Positions 25,513 through 38,229 of a stretch of DNA of 64,000 nt are shown piece by piece (the stretch's first letter is position 1; every line of letters starts with the position of its first letter). Location: positions 2,225,740 to 2,289,739 of the forward strand of contig JAQFVV010000142.1 in NCBI GenBank assembly GCA_028023455.1, in the 5' to 3' direction. This DNA comes from Epiperipatus broadwayi (lineage: Eukaryota > Onychophora > Udeonychophora > Euonychophora > Peripatidae). The position numbers and the translations under genes are program-made. The notes under the pieces were generated by a model. That model did not search any database. It was given only the letters and a program-made list of their open reading frames with translations, and had not been told where the DNA came from.

Positions 25513-28500
25513 TGAAGCAGTCAGATCTAAGTTCGATCCTAGCTTCATGATATCTCACCTGAAGCCCACTTCAAACCTTTGTACTAACCTTGAATTTCCG
25601 ATGCAATGGGGCTTTATACGTTCAGTCCACGCTAGTTTTCTTAAAGAAAAACTATTATAAATGTGTGTTAAAATTAACTCGTTTGAGATTTAAATTAATC
25701 ATTTCTACTAATAAATTCATAATAGAATTATTCCTGAATTTATATATATTATAACTGCATGGATTGTGCGTATATATTTATAAATATTTAAATGTACATA
25801 TTCGTTCTAAAGTTTCATTGCATCGGGAATGTTTGATTTTACTTTCAAATAATTTGTTAAAATTTTAGTGATTAAAAGCTACATTTTTTTGATAAGCTTT
25901 CAGATTGTCCCTTTCCAAAAACAATGGGTAAAGTTTTTATTAATTAAAAAAAAGATAAGTATTTAAAATGTAAGGACGGTCACTAATTAAAGTCATTTTT
26001 CTGCTTTTAAAAATTCATTTTCTAATTAGAAAATGAATTCAAGTTAATGAGTTTGAAAGCCTTATCGAAGAAATGTATCTAAAAACAACTAGTAAATTTT
26101 TGTAAGATTGATTAGGAAAGAAGCGCTAGCCTGAAGGCATCAGATACAGTATAAAGAGCCCAGGAAAAGTTTCCAAGCAGCTATTATTCCTCATTAAGAG
26201 AAGCCATATATATTTCATTAAAGAAGCTGCCCAGTTACATTATGAAGTAAAATAGTGTTTCTACCATGGTGGGGGGCTTAACTTCAGGAGTCTGACTATG
26301 GTTCCTAAAGTCCCCTGAAAATCTTCAATGTGGCTGTAATATAAAAATTTATATACCAATCATAAGCTGCTGAAACCTTAAAGAAATCCTTCAAAATGTC
26401 ATTCAAATAATTTTTCAAAATGTGCATCTATGTTTCATCCAACTGGACTTTGCCATGTGTAATTTAAGGAGCCAACCATGAAGAAATGGTAATATCTTTC
26501 TTATATGAACCGCTACTTTCTGGCCGGTCTTCAAACTTTATTTTACACTACCTTTAAATTAACCCTTTTCCCGCCTCTTACGAGGTCCCTCGTCAACATC
26601 TGACGTCACTCTAACTCTGCTAGTTCTAATGCTAGAATATTCGTTTGACAGTTATTGATTAGGTTTTTAAAAGTTCTGTAAGATGGTGCCTTCTTCCGAA
26701 TTATTTTACAAGTAAAAAAATCAAAAAAACCGCATTTAAAACTAAACAAAGAAAGAATGTTGTCGGTGATTGGCTGTCAGCCAGCTCTCAGCCGAAAAAG
26801 ACATTCTGATTGGCTGGAAAGAACAAAGAAACTCCCTGATCAAAGAAAATAAAGAAAAACGCTGAGATTTTCATTTTGAATATAATTTTAAAGAATATTA
26901 AGTATATATTGAGTAATTACAAATGATTTTCAGAGAGAATACTAAAAAAACAAAATTATTTTTGAAAAATATTGAAGATTTTAGTAAAAATATTTAAGAT
27001 TTAGCAAAAAGAAACATTTACTTTTCTATAACGTAAAAGGCATTTCATCACGACCTCTTTGTTTATATTATAGCTTTTATGTTGCCGAAATTGAATATTT
27101 TATAATAAATAAATAGCAATTTATTTTTGAAAGAACTTTCATTCTCTTCATAACCTGAAAAATTAGTAATAAACTTTTTATAAACGTATCTGAGTTGAAC
27201 TTAATATTATAGGCGAATATGTTTTAACAATAGGCTTTGTCTTCAGTTTGTGAGTTGGCCAATTAAAAGATTTGATTTTTACCTCATACAACCAATAATA
27301 TAATTAGCAGTTTAAGGGTTAAGTACTGTTAAAAGCTCTTTCCTTAATGTATTAATGCTAGTTTAAATTATGTAGTAATTCTCTATCTTAATCTCTAGTC
27401 TTTAAATTTAATGTTTGTTAACTTTCTCTTTTTTTACAATGGCAGTACATTTATTATATTATATATATTTATCTGTGATTTATTAATGTTGTTTATTTTT
27501 AATTATATGCTAGTAAAACTTCAACTCGATAATAATTTTCTTCATTGTGTTTGCCTTGTTAAATAATATATTAATTTTTATAGTAATTCTTACCCACTAG
27601 AACTCATTGGATACAGTTCTATTAATTATCAAGTTGAAGGATTTATACAATGTTTTCTATTTTTATTAATGGTTAATAATAATAAATTATTCGCTTAATT
27701 TCTAACCTATGCTCCCGGCCACTCTACTGAGTTTATAATATTCATTTATTCACATTAATAATATTAAAATGTTTTGCTAAAGGTTGATAAAGGGAATAAA
27801 ATGAACATATTCTAATTTAAATTTGTATTTCTGTATTAATATTCAGGAAGAGCATGACATTTGGGGCATGATTAATATGATTCTCTAATTGCATTAAGTA
27901 CTTTTTAGTTAAAGCTTGTTTGACTTTAATTCAACTTGGTCAGGTCATCACATAGAGCATTCTTTATATAAAATGGGTTTTATTAATTAAAAGATGATTA
28001 CCAAGTCATCATTTTTCTGAACATTGCTGACACAAGCCATTTCCTGCTTCATAGGCCCATCCTCAGTGATATTACTGTTCGTTAAATTACATAGGAAGAA
28101 AGTACTTCCTCACTTGCTCATTTTAAATTTGGAACACCAAAGGTTCGAGGTTATGACCCAACCTGATTTTTCATGTTCTATGGATCCTTTATATAGGGCA
28201 TCAAAGACTTGTCAAATACAAGTTGCCCTGCTATTTTCTCAAATCACAGACAAGCCACTATTTTTCATATTTTTTCTTATAGCTCATAAGTCATCAGTAC
28301 CGTTTATTTCTCAGTTCGAGTAAAGCCCGCTCTCATGCTCGTAAATCATGATGAATTGATTTTATTAAAGTTGAACAAATTCATATTTATTTATAATTAA
28401 GTAAGTTTTCTATTAAATATTAAAGTCATGCCCTAAACACGTATCTTGCTCTTTGTGAATTGATTTACGAATGTGAAAATAAATCTCACATTCTTTCTTT

Positions 28501-29055
28501 TAGAATTTGAATCATAAGTTCTGTCACAGCCAAATACCTTTATCTACCTTTACTTCCTCATCGGGCATAGATATATAATTCTCCTAGAATATTGTGTAAT
28601 AGTATTGGCATATAATAAGGATGGCCATTCTTCTTGTAAATATAAATTCCATTTAAAGACTAGAGGTAATCTATATAATCATAATCTAAAAGTTGAACAA
28701 AATTGTTATTATTATTAAACACTTTATTAACACATTTGGTTTTTAACTTTCTTTCTTATTCAATAAGTATTTTAATATTAATGCTCACTGTCTGTATTTG
28801 CAACCCAAACATATATATATGAGTTGACTTATAAAGATTCTTAGTTATTTTATTATACTTTATTAGAGTTAAATCAGGGGTCTCATTAATCATCATCATT
28901 CGTTGAGCTAGTTCCTTGGCGCATAGTCATGTACCATCGATATATGTCATCTATTGATTTGATCTGAGCTCATGAGTTGGGTTTGAATTCAGTTTGGTTC
29001 AGCTGAGTTTGAATTTGACTTGCGTTTAGGAGGTGGTGCTCTTTCGACTGGTATA
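25513..29055 (+). repeat. 3' LTR of the LARD-like element, with inserted MITE
   Basis: Direct copy of 21335-24132, interrupted at 26563-27318 by a TTAA-flanked MITE. The TATA box is at 26150-26157. It ends TATA where the 5' copy ends TACA, a single C-to-T change of the terminal CA. Confidence 0.85.
26563..27318. mobile_element. piggyBac-type MITE with TTAA target duplication
   Basis: The 756-bp insert is flanked by TTAA (26559-26562 and 27319-27322). The sister LTR has the empty site with a single TTAA (CCTTTAAATTAAGTACTG near 22361-22378). Ends are CCCTTTTCCCGCC on the left and CCCTTAAACTGC on the other strand at the right, typical of piggyBac-family termini. A subterminal palindrome ACGAGGTCCCTCGT is at 26580-26593. 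There is no transposase, so it needs a relative elsewhere to move. Confidence 0.9.
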
Positions 29056-30135
29056 TTGGTGAGTGGGGGGTGCTCTCATATTGCCTTTAGTGCAGTGTAG
29101 CTTAGGGCAGTAGCTGATTAAGTGACCGATAATGAAAGCGTTGTGGCTCGTGTCCATTTATAATTAAAATAATGTTGTCTCTTGGCCTGTTATTTGCATA
29201 GGGTTATTTTCAGGAATTATATTTTCTCACAATTTCATTCTATATGTAAAACTGTTACCAAATATAGGTACTGGTGTGTTTTTAATATAAGTGGGCTGAA
29301 AATTTATCATCTCTCTGAATGGCTCTATTAGTTTAACAAAATCTGCATTGGAATAACCAAAGTATGCATTTTTTAAGAGGCCTGTAATATGATTTTCTCT
29401 ATTCAGGTTAACTATGAGTAAGGCATATTGATTCAAGGTTTTAACTTCTTTTTTGAAATTTTTTTTATTTTTCTCATTGTCGAATTCAATTGCTAAATAG
29501 CATGGATTTGGATGGTCTGCAATGCGTATGATCAAATTCCATAGATTTTTTTTATTAATGACTTCAAATAATAGATCTTTAGGGAATCTATAGAGTGAAC
29601 AATTATTATCTGTTATTGCTATCACAATTGAACAGTCCTTTAAAAAACATTTAAACAGATCTTTAGGTATGGTCTGGTTAAAAACTTCTGTAATTTTTTT
29701 CAGGCTGTCATTGGTCCAAGCTTCTTGTGTCTCGATAGTATCAGTATCCATTGTTTTAGGTGAAAAATCTAATTTCAAAATATCTCCAATGGTTGATTGA
29801 TGGAATCTGGGTATTTGTTGCACTCTCATTCTGCTGTCTGTGATTCACTTTTTTTCACTTCTACAAAAGAAAATTGCTTTGCTACTTGAGCATATGAATT
29901 TTTGACAGTGCCTATATTGACGGACATCTTGGCTGGACGCTGACTTTCAATGTCCATTTTAAATATAATCCGGTGGGATTATTATATTTTTTTGGTGTTC
30001 AGATGACTGAAGTCTTCTTTATAATTAATGGCAAAATTTTTTACCTATTTTGTATTATAGATTGTAAGTAATCCACTGTTTTTTAGCACAATGTGAATGA
30101 ATTTGTAACTCCAAGTGACCTCTGGTGGCTGTCCA

Positions 30136-30136
<1 letters not shown>
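29056..30136 (-). mobile_element. L1/Tx1-like LINE copy 1, 5' segment (minus strand)
   Basis: Holds the 5' UTR (about 29958-30136) and N-terminal ORF1. The 5' end abuts an (ATT)n array at 30137 (read (AAT)n in the element's sense). It continues across the inserted LTR element into 21334; removing the insert and one TTGG restores the order seen in copy 2. Confidence 0.85.
29060..29957 (-). pseudogene. ORF1 N-terminal part of LINE copy 1, broken
   Basis: The start is probably ATG at 29957 (MDIESQRPAKMSVNIGTVKN). A one-base shift near 29830 leads into an open 200-codon frame ending at 29227. That frame aligns with ORF1 of copy 2 block by block: TIPKDLFKCF with TIPKKLFATF, SLYRFPKDLLFE with TLYKFSRELLYE, HPNPCYLAIEF with HPNSR(stop)VAIQF, YALLIVN with YALIIVD. 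Below 29227, after a stop, the decayed frame still shows IIGHLISYC where copy 2 has the zinc knuckle ETGHLAIDC. ORF1 of such LINEs is an RNA-binding nucleoprotein. The rest is at 20861-21334. Confidence 0.78.

Positions 30137-30207
<71 letters not shown>
30137..30207. repeat. (ATT)n microsatellite at the 5' end of LINE copy 1
   Basis: About 70 bp of pure ATT. Together with 16998-17255 it places (TAA)n/(ATT)n on both sides of the LINE. Confidence 0.95.
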
Positions 30208-30208
<1 letters not shown>

Positions 30209-30339
30209 CCTATAAAATTAATATTTTCAAAACATTTTTTTATATTCTATATATTACCATACATATATATATTTAGTACTAATAACCCTACAAAACCAAT
30301 AATAACACTACCAACACAAGGTTCTTAGCCTCCCATCCT

Positions 30340-30480
30340 TGTTTAATTATGTTTTATCCTTTTAATTAATATTGCTTCTTTTATTTTTCTATCTCTTCTT
30401 TTCTCATCCCTATTTAAATTAGGTTTTATCCTCTTAATTAATATTGTTTCTTTTATTTTTCTATCTCTTTTTTATTAGTA
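30340..30480 (-). pseudogene. Penelope-like endonuclease tail with internal tandem duplication
   Basis: The minus strand reads KRDRKIKETILIKRIKPNLN and RDE, then repeats as RRDRKIKEAILIKRIKHN and a stop. The RKIKExIxIKRxKPNLNRDE block is the conserved C-terminal end of Penelope-like GIY-YIG endonucleases, and here it is duplicated in tandem with a period near 72 bp. The upstream endonuclease is not readable; the next decayed coding segment at higher coordinates is of RTE type, so this is an isolated fragment. Confidence 0.7.
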
Positions 30481-30639
30481 TGTAAAAGAAGAGATAGAAT
30501 TTACAAGGTCTCTTAAAATTTAATGTACTTTTTTAGTATAACTTTTTTTTTTCATATATAAAAACTTATCTTAACATCCATCATATATATTATTTAGCTC
30601 TACATATTTATAACTTTGTAATTCAGTTTAAAATTTTAA

Positions 30640-31230
30640 CAGCCAATTAATTGTTGTCTCTTTAAGAACAATATTGCAGCCCGGTTCCATTTCAGCCTAT
30701 CTAAGTTTTTTAATAATATCAGTGACATTCGTTTGTTTTAGCAGATATTTATTTAGTTTTTAGTAAGGGTACTGTCTTTATATATTTTTCTGTGCAATTT
30801 GATATCTTTATGTTTTTGTAAGTTCCCAATATTTATATGCATATGTAAGTATTGGTAAATCATTTTATTAAAATTTTCTCTTTTTTAATATATATGTCTA
30901 TTTCTTTTGAATATGAATTTATTTCTGCCAAAATCATTCCATTCAAGCCTAATTTTATGATTAATTTTATCCATTATATTTCCATCAGTATTAATAATCT
31001 GAATAAGGTTTATGAAATTGTTAACTCTTCCATTATTATCAATCTTTATTTTTTCATTTATTAAAAGTCATGATGGCTTTTATAATTTTTCCTGACACTA
31101 TGAAGTATTTACTGCTTTCAAAAGTAATCACTCATCTAAAAAATCTAAATGACTTTAATAATGTCCATTAATTTTTATTTCCTTAGCTTCCCATTTTAAT
31201 CCATAAAATATTTTTCATAAAACTATAATA
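30640..31230 (-). pseudogene. RTE-type LINE reverse transcriptase remnant
   Basis: Minus-strand pieces in shifting frames follow the RTE order. EIKINGHY-SHLDF matches the usual GIxINGxxLxHLRFADD region, with the catalytic motif lost. Next come KIDNNGRVNNFINLIQIINTD and DKINHKIRLEWNDFGRNK (usual KxxVxxFxYLGxxI...RIxxxWxAFGRL). Then TYAYKYWELTK (usual TYGxETWxLTK), and RLKWNRAAIL (usual LKWxWAGHI). Full of stops. An old dead copy; no intact protein is possible. Confidence 0.7.
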
Positions 31231-34200
31231 AAATGTTGGAATCATATTGGCTTACATTCTTATCAATGTTAACTTTTTAAATTTTTCCACAGAGTCTAAT
31301 AACTTCTGCTGCACATTGAAAAATATTCTTTAGAATTCCTTGATATTTCTGATTTAAAATTTGATTCATAATTCCTCAAAAGTGCCAACCCCTTAAAAAA
31401 CTTTTTTTGAATTAATATGAGTAGTTCCAATCAATTTTTTTTTATTACTATATTTTTACTTTTATTTATAATATATTTATTATCTTTTATTTTATTAATA
31501 TATTGCAAATGGTATTGAATCTACTGGTGATTGTGTCTCTAATACTTATATTAAAATGCACATATATTAACATGCAAATAAATAATTGGGGCATATAACC
31601 AAATTATTTCAAAATCTATATGCAAATCGTCAGTTTAACAAAGATTAAAATTTACATTTGGCTATGTAAATTTAATTTAGAATGATATTGATGATGATGA
31701 TCAAACTTAATGTCTCTTATATAATTTTGTATGTAAAGTATTCTGTTTATATTTGCTGATAATAGAATCACATTTAATGTTCATCCATCAATACAATTTT
31801 GTAGATGGAGTTTGAACTGTTAATCCCATTTTGGAATGCAATTTCTTCTCAGAAAGAACACCTATAAATATGATACCATCTGATAGCACTGTTATGATGT
31901 TCTCTTATAACAACATGACCCTCTTCTTCAGTTAAGAGCATGACTTCTTAGGATCTATGAAGAATAGTTATGTATGCCTTTGAGATAAGATTAATTAGAA
32001 AAGAATGGCACAGATAATTAAATAATTTAAACAACAAAACTAATTTAAGTCAGATAATTTCAATTCATGTATTGAAATTACACATAAAAATTATTACTTT
32101 ATGAATAAAATAACAAACTAATAAACATAGGATTGAAATAATACTAAAGATTAAATACAAATGCAAAAATGAATACAAATACTAAAATACTGAATTGAAA
32201 TAAAATAATACTAAAGATTAAATAACATGTTTACTTAAAATATTACTCTATTTGTATTTGTAAGCAAATTTTTAAAAAAATTATAACAATTCTTATACAT
32301 CAAAAATCATAAACATAAAAATATCTTAGTAAAATTTTGTCTATAGCTGAAGCCTCTTATTCTTATATATATAAATTTAAAATGATCTTAACATGTTTTT
32401 TTTTTAATAATTCACTAAGATTTCTAAACAGATTGATCAAGTCATGTCTTCAATGTCATATAATTTTAGTCCATACCAGTAGGTTAACTCAGAATAAAAT
32501 CTTCATGTTAATAAGAAAATGCAGAATATACAAGTGCATGTGATAAAAAACCATTTATCTGTGGGAAAATGAGCTATATTTTATCTATTTACCATCTCCA
32601 GATTCTTTATATCTGTTTTTTCAAAGGTGATAGAGCTATATTGTTTTGGCTTTGACTGATATATTTGGTTAGCTTAGCATTTCATTTTTATTATTTTTCT
32701 TAAGGAGAACTTTTCCATTCTAGCCAAGTTTGAATCAGTAATAAAAAGTAGTTTAACAGCAGTATTCTTAATATTGCTCACTAAAATAGGACTGAAATCT
32801 TACCATGTTTCAATAAACACCTTAATTTTATAAGTTATATGATGCTAGTGTTGTTCATTTTGACTCTTCATTGACGTTTCTGTTCTTTTCTTTTTTTATA
32901 TATATTTTTGTAGTTTTGCTCAAAAATCAACTTTTCTCATAAGTCTCTGCATGTCATTACTTTTACCTTTAATGTTGTTTTTTATTGTTTACTAATGCTT
33001 ATCATTTGTTCTCTTTTTTTTTCATTTCTCTTTCAGTAATTACTATTAAGTAGTGTTTTTTTATGTGTGTGTATTTTTTAATTAACTTATGTAATTACCT
33101 TTAATTACTTGTTTTTAAAGTAAATTTAACTTAAATTAAAAAATCATTTTCAATATATGCCTTTACTCTGTTTTATCTGGTTTATAGAAGACTACAAAAT
33201 ATTTGTTTATTACTCATTGCAGATATTACTTGAAGCTTATGCAAATTTAATTATATAATTTATTAATTATAGATCATCAATCGAGAGACTCAAATTTTTT
33301 TCTTTATTTTTATCTTGTTATATTTTAAAATACTCAATCTATCCCTAGATTAACCTTCATTAATTGAGATTATGATTTATGATCAGGGCAGAACTAGCCA
33401 ATTTCATATCATTACAATATATTTTACATTTGTAAATTATGTAAAATTTATAAATTTTTATTTTTTATAAGTTTTTCAGTAACAATTGAAATTCACTGGT
33501 AAATTTTTATCTTTATTAATGATTTACAATTGCTACACACATTTTTTTGCCTCCATCATAATATATATATAATGTGTGGACATCAGAAACTATTAATGCT
33601 CTTTTTCTAAATAATATTTTTATTAAATAATTTAGTAATAAACATTTTTTAAAATATTTTATTCTTAAATTTTTAAATGAATTTTGTTTTTTATTCTGTT
33701 TTTCTTACCCATGACATTATCCGAAATTCAAATAAAATAATGAACTAAGATAATAAAAAAATCAGTCATCCAATTTAAAAAGATTAACATTTTAAAATGA
33801 TAATAATCTAATAAAAATATAAAAAAAATATTAACTTTACATTTTTAAAACTTTATTAATAAAAATGACCTTAACTAACGAACTTAAAATTATCTAAATC
33901 TTATTTTTTACTTCTGCAAATTACGTTTTCTATTTGAAACAGATAAAAGAATTTATAATATAATAAAAAGTTTTAATATTCTAAAACTGCTTGACTAGTC
34001 TGCCTAAAAGATCTCTGGAATATGTTATATATTACTTTTTAGTATTTAATAGTATGAATAGAATGAATATTAATAAATAAATACAAGAATAGAAAAGCAA
34101 AAAATAAATAAATACAAAGAATAAAACAAAAAATCCGAACACAAAAAACTATGTGATAAAGAAATCTATTGTTGTAAATGTCAAAATTGTTATGAATAAA

Positions 34201-34485
34201 TGTTTAACCAATATGATGGTGAATTTGTTAAAACCAAAGAGTTAGATCTCTGCTGTATCAACTTTTTTTGCCAAAACAAAACAATTGCAGATATCTTCAA
34301 TTGTTATTATTATTTAAACTTTGATTATGGAATTACCAGGGGTGGAGGTCATCAGCGTCCTTATGCAAAACAGTGACTTGTGCCCTCCTCCCCTTTTAAA
34401 AAAACTTTAATGTTTTATTAAAGATAACAATGAAAAAAATATTACTATTACATAATTTCAATACAAGTATATTTATATAAACTGA
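31231..34485. other. Gene-free AT-rich stretch
   Basis: No supported gene or element. Short open frames such as 32337-32543 have no recognisable motif. Parts just above 31230 may continue the RTE remnant beyond what can be read. Confidence 0.45.
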
Positions 34486-35190
34486 CCTTTAGATGTAATT
34501 AGAGGAATTCGAACAAAGACTTTTAAGCTCCATTTAGCTATCCACTCCATTTTATATAATCGATACACATGACCACATACATAGAAAAAGATAAATCTCC
34601 AATATACATATTTTGTGCAATCAGTACACATCAGTTGGTTCAGATCATCTCCCACATATATATACAATCAGTTCTCAGTTTATATTAAGATGGCAAACCT
34701 TCACACTTTAATGGACAGGTTTCAATCTTTATCACCCTCCAATTCTTCAGCTTTATATGATGGAAATGCCAAAGCCTTTGTTGATACCAATATAGGCAGA
34801 ATTCAGACTGAATCTGTAATATTTTTAATACAAATATATTATGTATACTGAACTTTAGATGCAATTAAAAAGGATTTGAAACACAGACTTCCAAGCTCCC
34901 TTTAGCTATCTGTTCCATCTTATATAACCAATGCAAGAGTTGGAGAGAAGATTGAAGTCTTTTTATTAAATTTTGAAGATTTGCTATTGTAATATAAACT
35001 GATCACTGATTTTATATATGTGTAGAGGATGATAATCTAGACCATCTGATAAACTGTAGTTCAGCATGAAATATGTACATTGAAGATCATTTATCTTTTC
35101 CATGTGTATATGGTCATATGTATTGATTATCTAAGATGGAGTGGATAGCTTAAAAGAACTGGAAATTCTGTTTAAATTCCCTCTAATTAT
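34486..35190. mobile_element. Composite foldback element (MITE family M1)
   Basis: The left arm (34486-34650) contains AGACTTTTAAGCTCC, CTATCCACTCCAT, GATACACATGACCAC and CTCCAATATACATATTT. The right arm (35029-35190) carries the same on the opposite strand: CAATGTACATATTTCAT, GGTCATATGTATTGATTATC, GATGGAGTGGATAGCTT. A third, direct partial copy (ACAGACTTCCAAGCTCC, AGCTATCTGTTCCATC) lies at 34853-34950. Related units are at 46992, 51927 and 54005. The open frame at 34615-34851 across the middle has no known motif. Confidence 0.65.
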
Positions 35191-35748
35191 AACATAATTA
35201 TAAATTCACTTTCTGAGCTTTTACAGAACTGAATTTAAATACAATATCATCAGCATTTAGAATACTGCATATATTATTCTCTGTAGCTATCATTGACAAA
35301 TTTACCAACCAATCTTATCTCATTGTTGAATGTAAATAATTTTTTATAATTTTTAACTTAAAAAATGATCTCTCTCCAGTAGCTATACTTGTAGAAAGAA
35401 TTAATCATATTCTTAATGATATGCTCAAATTTGGGAATAACTTAAAACATCCAGTGGATTTTTGAATTGAGGTAATTCATTTAAAAATAAGTTTTTAAAC
35501 AGATATAGTTCTTCAAACAATTCCTCTCCAGTTATGTCTTTATTATTATCACTGTCACTTAAATGAATTTGTAGATTTAAACATTCCTTTAATATTTTTT
35601 AAAATAAGTTTCACTGAGCTTATTTATAGTTGACAAAACTAATTAATTATATAAATATTCATCATACAGTCTTTAATGTACCTACATTAACATTGATTAA
35701 CAATCTCTCACAAAGCAAATTATACACATACTAAGTCATCAACATCGA

Positions 35749-35791
<43 letters not shown>

Positions 35792-38229
35792 TTTAAATTA
35801 TATTACCTATAACACCTCTTTTTTACCTCAGCCTTTCTCCTGCAGCAATTTTAAAGCAATTACATTATATACTCTATATATAACAAGTGAAAACAAATAT
35901 TCTTTATAATCTAAAGCCCACTTAAAAGTCTTTAAGAGTTTCAATTATTTTTAGCTCAGTGAAATCTTTTAGAATGTTTTTTTTTAAAAAATGATTGAAA
36001 ACTTTAGGCATTTTAATTGTAAAATCACAGAGAATTGAGAAGAATCATTCCTGTTAGAACAATAAATGATGATTAAATTTTATTTTTTGAATCAATCCAT
36101 TAATGTGGCAAACTTTATATAATTCACAACACATTTTTTTTCCATATTTAGAAATGCAAAGAAAATAATTAGTGATTTCCTAAGAAATGAAATATGCCCA
36201 TTTTAGTCATTTTTTATTTAATTTTTTATAGTGTAATTCATATAATTTTAAAATTGTATTTCAAATTTAAAATAACTTTACCTAAATATTTTTAAATGGT
36301 ATTGTTTTATATTTAAATATATCAGAAAAACATAAACATTCATACACACATTGACACATTTAATTATTACATTAAAAGTTTATCAGTATTTAGCTTTATC
36401 ATTAGATATACAATAATATAAATATAGCTTTAACTGATTCTATTGTAACTAATTTATCCAAATATATACAATATTTTGCATTTTATTAGTGTATTGCCTT
36501 TTTTGTTTCTTTTTACATATGTGTCTTTTAAAAACTAAACCAAATTGCTACAAGAATTTCAAACACTATAAAAATATAGGCAGTCATTTTGGATTTTTTT
36601 TTAATTTTGTTTGATAAGGTAAATTTAAGATATTATTTTTATAATAAGTCAATAAAATATTTGAAGTTATGTTAATTGTTATTATTTTTAAGTACCAAGT
36701 AACTGTTACAATATCTATACAAATGACATGGATATTAATAATAAACATCCTGTTCCATTTTTGTACAGCATAGCAACATGATTTGAAATACACATCATGT
36801 AAACCCAGCATAAAAAGACATAACTGAGAGTATCATAAGAGAAAACAAACTGTAGAAAATTATAATTGACAAATCATATTTCAAGAAGTGATTATTTATT
36901 TTAATATGTTTATATTTCCTTATTTTGTAGAAATAATCAATCGAGTCACAATATCTGAACAAAAATAAATGTATTCTTAATTCTGCACCATTTCCATGTC
37001 TTTCTTGTATTGGGACCCTCATGTCTTGCTTACTGCCTTCCTCCAGCCCCGGTAATTACATTACATATCAGATTATGATTATCTCTTTATAATAAGATAT
37101 TTGGTGTTATTTTATGTATTTATTTATTTATATATGAGATACGTGACTGTATACAGATAATAAGATTCCTAAGCGTTATGTACCCAGAAATAATAGAAAA
37201 GTCATTTTTTAAATATATAATAGATTTTTGATTTTGAAGTAATAATAATACTAAAACACGACTATATTAATGAAAATATATATATAAATACTAAAAAAAA
37301 AAAAAAAAATGGCAACTCAGTCTTCATTATTGAAATAAACAGTATTAAAAATGTAAATTTTTTAAAAGGTAAAAAAAAATATATGCATTTGCATTTAATT
37401 AAACTTATTTAAATAAAATTAATAAATATTGGCTGATTATAATATACTTTTTAAATTATATTTGCTAAAAGATTTAAAATCAAGTCAAAAGCATTAAAAT
37501 TTAAACAAGAGAAAAATGAAATTTATTTTGCAATATTACATCTGTTTGTAATAAATTAAGTATGTATTCAATTAGCAAACTATTTAAAATTAATGTATTT
37601 TTTATTCAAATGTGTAGTTCAGTTTTATTAAAGCTTTTTTTTTTCATTAATAATTAATTTAATAATCGTTTTAATTAATATAAAATATCAAATGCAAACA
37701 GCCGTAATATATGTACATGTAAAATACTTTTTCTTTTTTACTGAGAAAGTGGAAGATAAAAAAGAAAGGTTGAAAAATACTACACAAACTGTTCTTATTC
37801 CTTATATTAGATTGAATTATGAGTTTAAATAAAATTAATGAAGTAACAGCAGATAATGTCATTTTAAAAACACTACTTGGAATTATATAATATTAATACT
37901 AAAAAAAAATGTCAGATGAAAAATTAAATAAATATAACTTTAATAATAAAAGAAAACTACAGTAAAATAACTAAGAAGTGTATTTGATTTTTAAAAAATA
38001 AAAGTTTTATGTAAATATTTAGTAAATTTATATAGTTTATTGGCCTATTAAATATTTAATTAGCGATATCTCGAGCATCAAGTTGGAATATTGATTATTC
38101 TCACTAGGAGGATTTTACTAAAAATTAAAAAATAATTGAAAGCTATAATTCTGTAAGAAAGTAAATATTTTAAGAAGTTGAATTATTATCACTTTTAGCT
38201 ATTATTGATTCACTACAAAATACTTTCTT
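35191..38229. other. Gene-free AT-rich stretch
   Basis: No supported gene. Holds a (TAA)n microsatellite at 35749-35790 and homopolymer runs. The 75-codon minus frames at 36584-36811 and 36795-37022 show no known motif. Confidence 0.45.
35749..35790. repeat. (TAA)n microsatellite
   Basis: About 42 bp of AAT/TAA repeats with no LINE attached on either side. Confidence 0.9.

Larger units (their letters stand above)
21335..29055 (+). mobile_element. Non-autonomous LTR retrotransposon with about 2.8 kb LTRs (LARD-like)
   Basis: Two direct repeats (21335-24132 and 25513-29055) start TGAAGCAGTC and end GACTGGTACA or GACTGGTATA. Without a MITE inserted in the second copy they are 2798 and about 2787 bp. 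Between them is 1380 bp with a tRNA-Lys-type primer site, short tandem repeats and a purine tract before the 3' LTR, but no gag or pol. TTGG (21331-21334 and 29056-29059) is the target duplication. The element splits ORF1 of a minus-strand LINE, whose halves continue on either side. LTR differences are more frequent than in the 8.6 kb element, so it is older. Confidence 0.85.

Noticed and set aside
23068-28323. Conserved 109- and 99-codon frames at 23068-23397 and 28024-28323
   Set aside because: Present twice only because they lie in the two LTRs of one element; no known domain and no sign of codon-level constraint can be judged from two copies.
21335-29055. Tandem segmental duplication as explanation for the two 2.8 kb repeats
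   Set aside because: TG/CA ends, TTGG target duplication, a Lys-type primer site after the first copy and a purine tract before the second fit an LTR element better.
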